Shown: positions 37,071-48,686 of the stretch, piece by piece | Layout: every line of letters starts with the position of its first letter | Numbering within the stretch: position 1 is the first letter of the stretch | Assembly (NCBI GenBank): GCA_002914845.1 | Contig: JXTC01000309.1 | Coordinates: forward strand, 273,368 to 337,367 | From: Trema orientale | Lineage: Eukaryota > Streptophyta > Magnoliopsida > Rosales > Cannabaceae | Length of the DNA: 64,000 nt | Direction: 5' to 3' | Program-made: the position numbers and the translations under genes | Notes under the pieces: generated by a model | Told to the model about the DNA's origin: nothing | What the model saw: only the letters and a program-made list of their open reading frames with translations | The model's database searches: none

Positions 37071-37415
37071 GAAAAATACGGTGTTTAAGTTTTTTTTAAG
37101 TACGGTACAGTTTTTATTAGATAAATACTATTTTTTAAAAATTATTTAGAAAAATACCATTTTTTAAAATAGTAACTAGTTTCTAGTAATCAGTTTCCAG
37201 AAACTGGTAACTAGTAACCAAAGGTATTAATAACTGGTATATAACTGGTGACTAGTAACTAGTAACAAGTTTTTAGAAACTGGTAACTAGTTTCTATTTT
37301 TAAAAATGATATTTTTCTAAATAATTTTTAAAAAGTGATATGTTCTTCAAAAAGTGATATTTTTCTAATAAAAACTGTACGAAAATTTGAAAAAAAGCCG
37401 AGTTCCGTATTTTTG
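37071..37415. mobile_element. Fold-back element, ~345 bp, with AACTAGTAAC-rich core
   Basis: The left arm GAAAAATACGG...TACAGTTTTTATTAG and a run of AAAATTATTTAGAAAAATA are mirrored at the right end by TTTTTCTAAATAATTTTT...CTAATAAAAACTGTA...CCGTATTTTT. The core (37175-37290) is a dense set of short inverted copies of GGTAACTAGTAAC/GAAACTGG. Non-coding. Confidence 0.75.
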
Positions 37416-39012
37416 TAATTCTTTTAGTTTTTTATATGTAAAAGTGATAGAAATCCTTTCATTTTCACAGTGGCCCAATGAAATTTTGGACCCAAATAGT
37501 AGCTTTGGGCTTTACTGGATGCATTCACCTAGGGAAATTGATATAAGAGTAGTAATTTAGACTAAAATGACTTTTTTACAAGTATTTTGAAAAATAATGT
37601 TTCTAGTATTGTTACAGAACCTTATGTGAGAGAGTGACTAATCCTAAAAAATCATAATTTTATGGTCATAAAATGTGATTTCCATCACATAACACTGTGA
37701 CATTAATCTTATGTGACACATTACAAAACTAAATATGTCCTTTTCAAAAGAATAATATTAGGTATTCCAAAATTTGTATCACATTTTTAATACCAACACA
37801 TGTGATATATGAATTAGTATTATTCAATTAGTGAATATGATTAATTTATTTGTGGTAAGTTCTAATACACTAATTGAACAATGCCAATTTATATGCCACA
37901 TGTATTGGTATCAAACATTCGATAATAATTTTGATACACCTAGCATCATCCTTTTCAAAATACTCCTTAAAAGTTTTGAGTCCAAATTACTATTAATCTT
38001 TAATCAGGTCCATTTCCCATTCAAGTACCCTTTTAAGTCACGTTTAATGTTTAGCATCTCCAACCCATTGTGAGCCCCCGGTATTTATTACACCAAAGAA
38101 ATTATATTCTATGGTTTCCTTGCTAGCAGAGACAAATCCTAGATTTAGGGGAAAAAAACAAAAACAAAATAAGACATAAAAAGTGATGGAATCAAGGAAT
38201 GGTGGTCCCATTTATGATTTCAACAAGACAAAAATAAAACAAGTCCTTCAAGTCGTCAATTTGTACTACTTTCGACGTGGCCGTCAAGAATGTTCCCGAA
38301 AAATGTCCCCCACTTTAACTTCTAGAATTTCGTTTTCTTTGGTAACTTTGGCTAATTTTGCATACTTACCACATTGGTAAAAATGGATATTCAATTCTGT
38401 CACCTTTGAAAAAGTAGTTCCCTTGGATTTATATGGTAGATATTTATTTCCTTTTTTTTTTTAATTTGTTAGGACTTTTTGTTTTGCAAGAGTATTTTTT
38501 TTCCCCACTAAAAGTAAAAGCCAAATGTAAATGCTTTATAATCTTATATGAAAAATGAAGTGTAATTTATACTAACGTTGCTTTTACAATTGTTATATAG
38601 TTCCATTTGTTATAAATGATATGTCAATTTTGTGAGTTAAACATGTACCATAGATATTATTGACGTGTCAGTATCATCAAACCATTTGTCCACTATATGA
38701 GCATCAAAAAATATTCGCTAATTTATTCAGGTAGGTATGAGAAAAAAATTCCCATAGTTATAGAATTCTTTTAATTACTATTAAATTGGCTTAAATGAAA
38801 AGAGTGGGTATTCTAATATTTTTTCATTAGTAGCCAAGATATGAAGACACCTACCTCATCCTCCCCTACACAATGTAATAATTAGAATTTCTGAAGTGAA
38901 TTTCAGTAGATATTGCGTTAAATTATACTATATGGTAGGATAGTTGAATAGATAATGGAATATAATAATGTTATCAATCTCAATTTTGATAAAACCATTC
39001 TAGAAGTTTTTA
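37416..39012. other. Intergenic region with second copy of the GTCACA repeat
   Basis: About 37540-37740 is a diverged copy of the block at 5540-5840. The rest is AT-rich, with a purine-pyrimidine mix typical of degraded intergenic DNA and no supported gene. Confidence 0.5.
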
Positions 39013-39360
39013 GGCCCCCGTTTGTTTCACCCGAATGAAAAACTTATTAGAATGAATGTTTGTTTTAATAATTTCAGTTTTTCTATTCAAATGATTTTTT
39101 AGAATGAGTGTTTGTTTCAACAATTCAATTTTCCCATTCAAATGGTCTATCAGTCACATCAATTATTAAAATGAGTTTTTTGTGTCTTAGAATGAGAATG
39201 AGCGTAAGAGGTATTTTTGAATGATTCATTCTAATATCTCTTATTGAAATTATAATTTATTACATTTTATTTCACTTTAAATGTCTCTCATTTCAATTAT
39301 AACTCATTCTATAATTTTTATTTAAATACACTTATTCAGATGATTGAACCAAACGGAACC
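39013..39360. mobile_element. MITE with GTTTGGTT-type ends (copy 1)
   Basis: Left end GGCCCCCGTTTGTTTCACCC and right end GATTGAACCAAACGGAACC are imperfect inverted repeats. Inside are TTCAAATGATTTTT/TTCAAATGG and AATGAGTGTTTGTTTCAACA motifs that recur in inverse order in the copy at 60422-60781. Non-coding. A Tourist/PIF-Harbinger-like element is my best guess. Confidence 0.75.
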
Positions 39361-41593
39361 TAATTTTTGAGAAACGGATTTCTAAGTATTGCATTCATTT
39401 AATAGGAGACACTATTATTAAGTGATCAACTATCACTTTTTCTCACTAACTCATGAATGGCACATACTATTTCTCTAAAATATTATTCATACTAATTAGG
39501 ATTAAACACAATCTACCCGTCGAATTCTCATGAATAAGATTTAGTTTTGTTACCAACTAATTTACTATGGATAATCATCATTGTATACTGTCAAAGTGTC
39601 AATTCCATTTAAAAAAGGAATGCAGTGTCAACAATAAATAATTGGAATATTGTATATAAATAATTAAAAAAATTCCTAATCTGGGTTCAGCCAATGTTTT
39701 TTTTTTTTTGGCTCTGGAAAAAAAGCGGAGATAAATTCAACCAATCTTTGATGGCCGCATTGTTGATCGGGTCTTAACAGTTGGACAACGTGGCCAAAAC
39801 TTAGTGGGTGTAGGTGGAATAATAATAAAATAGGTATAGGATATGATATCCCACAACCGCGGGTCCCACATAATACACGAGCGAAGCAAAGGGTGGACTC
39901 TGTCTCCCTGGGGGCCGACAGGGCCGTACGCCGTCGATGTCAAATAAGGCGGATCCGACACGTGGAGAGTCGCCGTGCATCAACCCCCTTTGCGGATCTG
40001 AAAGCGCCGCCCAAAATCCGGACCTCAAAGCTCGCCTAAAACTAAAATCAATTTTAATTTTTTGATTTTAATTAAGGGGCTTGGTCATCTCAGATCGTCT
40101 GTTGAGCTGTCTACATTAATTCCGATGTTCTGGTCCCCCAACTCCCAGAGTCACAGGTTCCGCGATTGTCAAGCGGGACCCACACGGGTCCTAACTCCAA
40201 CGTCGAGCCCTGTGATGTTGGGCCCCACCTTTGTCGGCTTGTCGTTTGGAGCCCCATTAGAGCGTGGGTCCCACTCTCCTACTTGAAGGATTGCACGATA
40301 ATCTCGTTATCATTTCTATTTCCTCCTCCCCGTTTAATTCTCGTGTCACATTCTTTAATGGGCTTTTGTTGGGCTACATAAATCACGCCGGAGATCTTTC
40401 TCATGATTTCTATGCAAATAGCCATTTTCTTGGAGAGTTTTCAAGAAATAATAACATAAAGACTACTTCTTATAACAGTCAACCTATAAGTACAACCAGA
40501 TCAAATATTTAATAATTCTAAACATCCCACATCGTATTATTTTTTTTTAATTTATTATATGATTTGTCATAATACAAATAATTAATAATATTTAACTTAT
40601 TTGTGATAAATTTTAATTCACCGTTGAATTGTGATAATTTATTTACAGATATATTAAAAAATAATAAACTAGATAAGATCCCTAATATTATCGTTAATTA
40701 TTTAGTTAACTTATAATATTATAAGAAACTATCTCATGAGATATTAAAGTTAAGAGGAAGATTGTGAGAGAACGAGCAAAAGAAGTAAAAAATGGAAGTT
40801 CATCGATAAGAACAAATCCAAAACTTTACAAGTAAAGCAGATAAAAACTCAAATCCAACAAATGACTCTTAACGTCGATTCCTCTTTTTCTTTTCTCCTT
40901 TCAGTTATCCAATTTTCATTCTATTGTAAACATTTACTGTCCATAAATCTATATTTGTATCCCAACAAAATAATAATAAGTCAACATGAGCGTTTAAGCC
41001 TATTGATATATAGATGATTAATCAAAGAGTCTAGTTGGTGATTCTAGAAGTTTTAATATTTAAAACATTTTTCTTTCCCTTGGAGCCCTTTGGACAATAA
41101 CTCGTGCTTTTTAGACCGAGGAACTGAAAATATCGTGAAGAGGGAGAAATACTGAATAGAATAATAATGAGTAGGCCTGGAAGCAAGCAAAGATAGATAT
41201 TGATGGAGGCGCATACTACAGACATGTGGGGTCATACCCCTTCAATGAGTGGGACCCAACCCCATCCCTCTCTTCCCTTCCCCTCCATTTCCACCACCAC
41301 ACCACACCACACCACACCACACCTACCTTTCCTTTCTCCTGTTGCGCTCTCTCTCTCTCTCTCTCTCTCAATACACCCACCAAAACCAAAACCAAAACCA
41401 AAACCAAAACCAAAAAGGGTAAAACCCCTTTTCCTTGTGATTGATCTCCAATCCAATCCATAAAAACTTTACTTTGCTTCCAATTAAGCCTCTCTTAAAC
41501 CCTTCTTATAAAACCCCACAAACAAATCTCTCTTCTACTTTTTTCTGGGTTCTCAAAATTTTTGTAAAAAGAGAGAAAGCGACAACAATTTCA
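39361..41593. other. Intergenic region and leader upstream of the AUX/IAA gene
   Basis: The first ~500 bases are AT-rich. 39860-40300 is distinctly GC-richer. 40500-41000 is AT-rich again. 41286-41421 holds short tandem repeats (ACACC, (CT)n at 41346-41369, ACCAAA units), typical of a plant promoter or 5' leader. No extra gene is supported. Confidence 0.6.
39862..41257. promoter_or_regulatory. Dispersed GTGGGNCC (TCP-type) motifs upstream of the AUX/IAA gene
   Basis: GGTCCCAC at 39862-39869, GGGACCCAC at 40175-40183, GGGCCCCAC at 40220-40228, the perfect palindrome GTGGGTCCCAC at 40264-40274 and GTGGGACCC at 41249-41257. TCP transcription factors recognise GTGGNCCC/GGNCCCAC-type sites. The matches are direct; a role in regulating the AUX/IAA gene is an inference. 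Confidence 0.4.
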
Positions 41594-44518
41594 ATGCAGA
41601 CTCTTGTTTTGGGTGATGGTGGTGGTGTTCTAACCGGGAGTTCAGCTAGTGGGTCGATGTCTACCGTGTCCAAGGAGGACAATTTGGTCTTTTCCTCTGA
41701 GGATTCTTCAAGCCCAGATGAGTCTGAGCTTGAGCTGGGTCTTGGGTTGAGCCTCGGTGGTGGTGGTGGCGGCGGCGGCGGTGTAAAGGCCCATCAAGCT
41801 ATGAGGGGTCAGTATGCGAGGATCTTAACGGCTAAGGATTTCCCTTCTGTGGTTTCTTCGGCTTCGTCTTCTTCACCATCTTCGTTATCATCGTCTTCGT
41901 CGTCTTCGTCTTCTTCCTCGTCTTTGAGCAGAGCTAACGTTACAGCTGGCACCAAGAGGAGTGCTGATTCTGTCACTAATGGCGCCAGGTACGACTAATG
42001 CAAAGATTGTGATTTGGGTTCTATTCAAAACCCTATGATTGGGTTTTAGATGTTTAGGGATTTTATACGCTTATGCCTTGTTCTCTTATATTACTTTCTA
42101 GCTCAATTACCATATTTCTGTATCTATTATGTGATCATCTTTCTTATGCGATCATAAAGGGTTTGTTGTATCTATTATCTCTTATGTGATGATCTGATTG
42201 TTTCTGAGTATGTCCTGAATTTTATTTAAAAACGTGATTTTGTATTGCTGGAAAAAGATGAGATTGACAAATGAGAAAGAATATTGCTGGAAAAAGATGA
42301 GATTGACAAATGAGAAAGAATAACCCTTTATGATCTTTTCATTTCAGCACCTTCTAAAACAATGTTCGTTGAATTTTACTTTTTTGCCCTTAATGGATCA
42401 TAATGAAAATGGAATAGGGGAAGCGTGTACCCCTTTCCCATTCATTCGTGTACCCCTTTCCCGTTCATTCGTGTGTGTACCTATACAATTATTATATAAG
42501 TTTCGAATAGTGAAATTAGGAAGGATAACTCAATTTTTGATTCCTCTCCAGACGCTTTTCGCTTTACGGATTTATTTATTATTATTTTTTTAAATCAATG
42601 ATTTGTAAACACGTCCTTTGTTTATTTGGTGATAGATTGTTTGCCTTATTTTTGTGTTCTATTTTGTTGAAGCAGTCAGGTCGTGGGATGGCCTCCTATC
42701 AGAGCTTATAGAATGAACAGCTTGGTTAACCAAGCGAAATCACCTGTAACTGGAGCATTCAACTCCATAGATGAAGAAAATAGATGCGTGAGTAATGTGA
42801 TTGGAAAGGCTGATAACGGAGATGAGAAGAAGAATGGGAATTCTAATGAGAAAGGGCATCTGAGGAGTTCTCTGTTTGTGAAGGTGAATATGGATGGGAT
42901 TCCAATTGGGAGGAAGGTTGATCTGAGTGCTCATAAGAGCTATGAAGCCTTAGCACGCACATTGGAGGACATGTTCAATGAAGCTACCACACTTGTTAAA
43001 CTGCGTGAGTGTGTTCTGGCCTGTGTATCTTTAACATAAATAAACAACTATAACCAACTGTAGATTTACTCTTTCTATGGCTTCCGAGGAGAAAATGAAA
43101 AAAAAAAAAAAAAATTTCTTGCACACATAAAATTGTGTTACATGATGAGTCTTGGTTTATAACACACACAAAATTATGTTACATAAAATTTGCCCAAGGT
43201 GTCTTGTTATGTCGTAACTGAATGAAAATGTGTAATTCGATGTTCTATATTATGATCCTGCTCAATATGCTTCATTGTTTGTACATGAAGAAAAGTGTTT
43301 AAAGCTCCATTTTCAACTTATAGTTAGATCTTTTCTGTATAAAAAAACCAAATCTATGCCTGTTGAGTCTTTCCCAGGTCACATCCGATCTCCTCGTGCT
43401 AAAATTTTGAAATGTATAATAGAAATACTCCCAACTGTTTGAGATTGAAGAGATTGTTTGATAAATGAAGTTTCACTGTTAACAGTCCGTTTCTCTTTAA
43501 AAATATATTGTATTTAGATGGAAGAATTTGTTTTTATTTACTTAGTATCCATTTAGAGTAGTTTTTCCTTTTTTGTTTATGATCTTATGATGATGTTACC
43601 TATAATTAGGATCAAGCGGGAGGGACCATGATATACTGGTAGGAGGGATAGGACTTTCAAAGCTGTTGGATGGGTCCTCCGAGTATGTACTTACTTATGA
43701 AGACAAAGAAGGGGATTGGATGCTTGTTGGAGATGTTCCTTGGGGGTATGCAACTTTCACTCAATAATCAACATAATTGAAGTATAATACACATGCTTTA
43801 GAATCTTGCACTTCTTTAGCTTTACGTTATATTATTTTGACCACTACCACTCCCACTAATAGTATTCTGATTATTTGTAATTGTATTTTCATGCATTAAA
43901 AACTGTGTTGAAAAGTATTGGTAAAGCTAAGTTTCTCGTCATGATGGTATGCTAAGCACTAACCATTAATTAGAAGTGTAGAACGGAAAAAGCTGCAAAA
44001 TCTTTAACTTATAAGCTGATGCTAGTTTTAGTGTTGACCTCTGTATAATGGTCTTTAGTAATCTACTTTATGTGTTTATCAGAACTAGAGTTTCTTTCAC
44101 CGGAAAAAAAAGATGGGGGAAAAAGAAGCTAAACATGATCATTTACCCATTTGTAGTTATAGGAAAACTAGTTTGAGTGATAATTTGATCGACTTTGTAT
44201 GAATTGACAGATATATTTCCCTTTCTAAATGAATTTTTTTTTTAATTTTAGGTTGAAATTTAGTGCGAGTCATTTTCTATTGTTTGATAGCATCAATGAT
44301 TGTTTAATTACTGAATTTTGCATTCAGGATGTTCCTTAGCTCCGTGAAGAGGCTCAGAATTATGAGGACATCTGAGGCGAATGGACTTTGTATGTAGATC
44401 AGCAAGAAACTATAATCTTTGATTCTTGAAGCTACTCTTCTACACCTGAATACTAATTCTATTGAGTTATACTGCAGCTCCTAGGCTACAAGAAAGAAAC
44501 GGGAGGCAAAGATGCTAA
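41594..44518 (+). CDS. IAA11: AUX/IAA auxin-response repressor, IAA11 type
   Basis: Five exons: 41594-41988, 42676-43004, 43610-43745, 44328-44389, 44478-44518 give 320 residues. Domain I is the EAR repression motif [12 protein letters not shown] (residues ~45-56) that recruits TOPLESS. Domain II, the TIR1/AFB degron QVVGWPPIR, begins at residue 133 exactly at the second exon. Domains III/IV (PB1) follow: [35 protein letters not shown] and [30 protein letters not shown]...RLRIM. The [11 protein letters not shown] form, [17 protein letters not shown] and VPWGMF place it in the IAA10/11/12/13 clade, closest to IAA11 as I remember it. Nuclear; degraded on auxin perception and binds ARFs through PB1. 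The N-terminal region contains a glycine run and a long serine tract. The C-terminus ([12 protein letters not shown]) is slightly short. All key residues are present. Confidence 0.93.
42244..42321. repeat. Perfect 39-bp tandem duplication in AUX/IAA intron 1
   Basis: Two head-to-tail 39-base copies starting ATTGCTGGAAAAAGATGAG. A second, 22-base duplication (GTGTACCCCTTTCC unit) lies nearby at about 42425-42470. Confidence 0.85.
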
Positions 44519-45556
44519 CCTGTCTATATGCTTTACTCCTATCCCAAGGTGAGAGAATCCATGCTTCAAAGTCATATATAAAGGAGATGAAGAGATACCT
44601 AAGAAGTGGAGATTTTGGAGAAGTAAAGATTTGTCTTGCGGCTCTTCGGCTCTGGTTTGGTTAATGTTTTATCCTATTTCATTATAAGTTCTTGCTACTT
44701 TTTCTCTCTGAGCATTCATTACCTCCGTGCTCTTTAAATTTAAAAGCCAGTGGTCCCAGTTTTTGATGTAATACTAAAACACTCGCATGCTTCGATGAAT
44801 GCTGTTTGTTTATGTTGTAAATATGGGGATGCACATTTGATTTTGTATTCTCTGCACACCAGATGGGCTCCCTTCAACTACCCCCCCATAAAGAAGTAAT
44901 GTTACTTATTTTAAACCTGAAAGATTTGCATGCTTTTACAATAGTTCCAACTGCAGTCATCATTTTTTTTTTCACCCTGAAATGATCAGAAAGGTCATTG
45001 CTGTTATCCGACTTGCTTTCTTTGACATCCTTGAGCGTTGAGACTGGAACAGAAGTCTTGTCATTTTCAAGTCGGGAATTATTAAGAAGTTAAAAAAAGA
45101 AGTTCCGAATGTTTTACCTATCCAAAAGAAAGTCAAATGTCTAGTTGAAAAATATAATATTATTAATTTGTCCAAAAGAGACAGTTGAATAGTAAATTTA
45201 CTAATTTCTAGATGGCTCGTGCTTGTTTCAGACACTTATGTTGAACAGTTGAGAAGAAATAAACTAAGAAGATTTAAAGAAATAGGCTTCAACAACTCGA
45301 AGAAATTCATTAAGCCTTTTCCTTTCTTTACTCACAAAGAAATTACCTTTTTATTCTTATACAGGGTACAAAAGTTTTCCAAACTTTGCTTCTTACAAAA
45401 AAATTAACTCTATATGCATAACGAACCAATATAATGTACCCGTAAATATTTCTAGACAACCCAAATGTACTAGTGACACTTCGACAATTAACAATTCTAC
45501 ATACAAAAGAAGAATCAAAGTAAAACAGCCAAGAAAAAGGAACTCAATATATGTTC
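44519..45556. other. Convergent intergenic region between AUX/IAA and the receptor kinase
   Basis: Presumed 3' UTRs of both genes plus AT-rich DNA. No separate feature is seen. Confidence 0.6.
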
Positions 45557-48500
45557 CTAAAGAAGGCCATTCACAGGGGAACTGCTAAAGATGGGCTTGT
45601 CTTTGTTAGCTGCATATCCATCATTGTTGCTACTGCTTTTCCTCCTAGGCTTTGCCTCACCAAGCATTGTTATGACATCCCTCATAGAGGGCCTATCCTT
45701 TGGAAGCTTGGCAGTACAAATAAGAGCTATCCTAAGGACTAATAGCATCTCTTCCTGAACATGTTTGCAGTTTCCTACATTGGGATCTAATGCCTCTTCT
45801 AAGGATTTGTTGTCCCTGATCTTCCTCCTAATCCATTCGACGATGTCCACTGATTCCCCAAACTCAGAATCTAATGGCTGTTTTCCAGTGAGCAGCTCCA
45901 ATAGAACCACTCCGTAACTGTATATGTCTACCTTTTCGTCAATCTTCAAGGTGTATCCAAGCTCTGAAAAGAAATAACCAAATTTTATAAACTCTGTTAA
46001 TTATCTGAACAGGGCGACAGTAAGGTAAGAGTTAGTGAAAAGAATACTAGAACAGAAACTCACCAGGGGCCATGTAGCCATAGGATCCAGCCACCATAGA
46101 AACCGTTTCATTTTTCCTCAACATCATACGCGCCAACCCGAAATCAGCGATCCTTGCCTCGAGATTTGCATCGAGTAGAATGTTATTGGACTTGACATCT
46201 CGGTGAATGACTGGAGGGTGACAATCATGGTGGAGATAAGCAAGCCCTTGTGCAACACCAAGAGCTATGTTGTAACGTGAAACCCAATCCACAAGTAACC
46301 TTCCTCCTTGCTTGCCATGCAAAGCTTCTCCAAGGTTGCCGTTAGGCATAAACTCGTACAAAATCATGATATCTGAATCATTATGTAGAAATCCCAATAA
46401 GCGGACAATGTTTCTGTGCCTCAGTCTCCCCAAGAGATTCACTTCTCCTACTAGATCATTGCTGTTTCCCGTTTCAATGTCCATTCCTGATCTCCATAGC
46501 TTCTTAACTGCTACAACTGTGTTTGAACGTGGAATCTCAGCCTTATAAACAGTACCAGTAGCTCCGATTCCAATCACGTTTGATTCCTTGACGCAGGCCA
46601 GAATGTCAGCACTTGTGAAACCGAGTCTCTGGAATGCCATCAATCTCCATGGCCACTCTCCACCGCCCATTTGGAAACTCTCTCCAAAACAAATCCCATT
46701 TGAGTACCACCTCTTGTACAAAGATCGAGCTCCAAAAAGGGCAATCGCAACTGCTAAAACCGATGATATTCCAATGACCCAACCGGCAATGATGTGCTTT
46801 GTGTGCCAAATCCGGCGCCTTGATGCGAATGCTGAATTCTGAGAACATGGAAGCAGAACACCACCACAGAGACCAGCATTGCCAACAAGATCATTTGGGT
46901 TTATTGTCCTTAGGACGCCATTGGCTGGAACAGGACCCTCTAACCTGTTGTATGAAACATTGAGGTTCTCCAATGCTGGAGAGATTCCAAAGTTTTGTGG
47001 TATTCCACCAGAAAGTGAGTTGTTAGATAGATCGAGGATGGCCAACATAGACATCATTGCGATTGGTTTCGGGATCTCTCCCCTCAACCGGTTGTTCCTG
47101 AGATTCAGATTTACCAATTTCTCACATGAAGCAATGCTCGATGGAATGATTCCGGAGAAATGGTTCGAGGAAAGATCGAGCACAGAAAGTGAAGGACAGT
47201 CCTGGAACTGGCCTGGGATTTCTCCTTCTAAGTTATTTTTAGAGACTATGAAGGTTTGCAAACTGGGAATGGAAAGAATAGTGGAAGGAAGAGAGGAATG
47301 GAGGCGGTTTCGAGAGAGATCAATGAAAGAGAGTGATGTAGAAGAAGAAATATCGTTTGGGATTAGACCAATGATACTGTTATTAGCCAATTCTAACCTC
47401 TGAAGCTTCCCAAGCTTGCCAAACCCAATGGGGATCGTCCCAGATATGAGATTGTTCTGCATTCGGACGCGGACAAGCGATGAACATGTCGATAAGCCTA
47501 ATGGAATTGGACCTGAGAAGCCATTGTTGAAAAGGATGAGCTTGGTGAGATTTCCCCTGTCACACAAGGTTGCTGGAATCTGACCCGAGAATGAGTTGGA
47601 CGATATGTCCAACCACTGTAATGGTGAATTCTTGCCAAGATCACTTGGCAAAGGACCCGATAGCGAATTGTTCCAGAGCTCAAGAACCTCCAATTTAGGC
47701 AAGCTTCCAAGTCCGCTAGGGACTGAACCTGATAACCTGTTGCACATCAGATTCAGGAGATGTAGATTCTTCAGCTCTGTTATCTCATCTGGGAGTTGTC
47801 CTGATAACATGTTATCAGAGAGATCTAGTAACTGTAGTGGAGTAATGTTCCCAATTTCTGGTGGAATTCTGCCTTCAAAATTGTTTTTATACAAGAAAAC
47901 AGTCTCCAAATTCTTGAGCCTCCCCAGTTCAGCTGGAATCTCATTGCCAAGATTGCCAACTGACAAATCAAGATATCTTAGACTGGTGAGATTTCCAAAC
48001 TCCGCCGGTATACCGCCTTCGAATTCGTTATACCCGAGAATTATGCTTTCCAAGGAAGAAAGCTGGCCAAGTTCTGGTGGGATTAGGCCAGTGAGGTTAT
48101 TCCCAGAAAGGCCAAGAAACTTCAGCTTCTGCAAGTTCTTGAATGATTTTGGAATCACTCCTTGGAAGAAGCTCCCTCTGAGATCCAGAGTTTCCAACAA
48201 AGTAGCATTCCCAAGATCCTCAGGAATCAATCCTGTGAAATCATTGCTGGAAGCGTTTAGATAAGTGAGTGCAGCTGCTGCTCTTCCAAGGCCAACTGGG
48301 AAGCTACCGATGAAGTAATTCTGGCTGACGTCAAGGCTCTGCAGTGTAGTGAGATTGGCTATTGATTTTGGCAATGAGGAAGTGAACCCATTACAGCACA
48401 AGTTGAGAGAAGTCAGACTCTTTAGCTTTTGGATTTCATCAGAGACAATGCCACTGAGATTCATGTGGGAGAGATCAAGCTTCTGGACATGTCCTTCATT

Positions 48501-48686
48501 GTTGCATGAGACCCCATTCCAGTTACAGTGAGCTCCATTCTTCCACCCTTTGAGGCCACCCAATGGATCAATAAGACCAGCTTTGATTGAAAGTAAAGCA
48601 GATGCTTCATCATCACCATTATAAGAACAGCAACCGATGAAACAGCAGAACAAGTAGCAGAGCAACAACTGAGTTTTCAGCTGCAT
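45557..48686 (-). CDS. LRR receptor-like kinase, subfamily XI, PXL1/MIK1-like
   Basis: Exons 46064-48686 and 45557-45963 (phase 1) join to 1009 residues. A hydrophobic signal peptide ([20 protein letters not shown]) is followed by the LRR N-terminal cap ([26 protein letters not shown]) and about twenty plant-type LRRs to residue ~600. After a paired-Cys cap comes one membrane span ([20 protein letters not shown]), then a kinase domain with glycine loop [20 protein letters not shown] lysine, [11 protein letters not shown] (RD type), DFGLARM and [13 protein letters not shown]; the tail is [15 protein letters not shown]. All catalytic residues are present. The single intron inside the kinase domain, between MAP and ELGY, is characteristic of subfamily XI, which includes PXY/TDR, PXL1, PXL2/MIK1 and CLV1-like receptors of small peptides. 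The C-terminal sequence points to PXL1/MIK1. The ligand cannot be inferred. Confidence 0.94.

Noticed and set aside
40062..40286. Open frame in the GC-richer patch upstream of the AUX/IAA gene
   Set aside because: Overlapping frames on both strands, no recognisable domain and no splice structure; the openness follows from base composition.
41216..41463. Frames with Thr-Lys-Pro or Leu-Val repeats in the AUX/IAA leader
   Set aside because: Direct translations of ACACC, CT and ACCAAA short tandem repeats.
43731..43745. VPWG instead of VPWE in the AUX/IAA PB1 domain as a possible mutation
   Set aside because: The IAA10/11/12/13 clade differs from IAA8/9/27 here, and VPWGMF is normal for IAA11-type proteins as I recall; it helps classify the gene rather than being a defect.
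46879..48264. Plus-strand frames opposite the receptor kinase
   Set aside because: Shadows of the LRR repeat periodicity on the coding strand; no independent homology or splice context.
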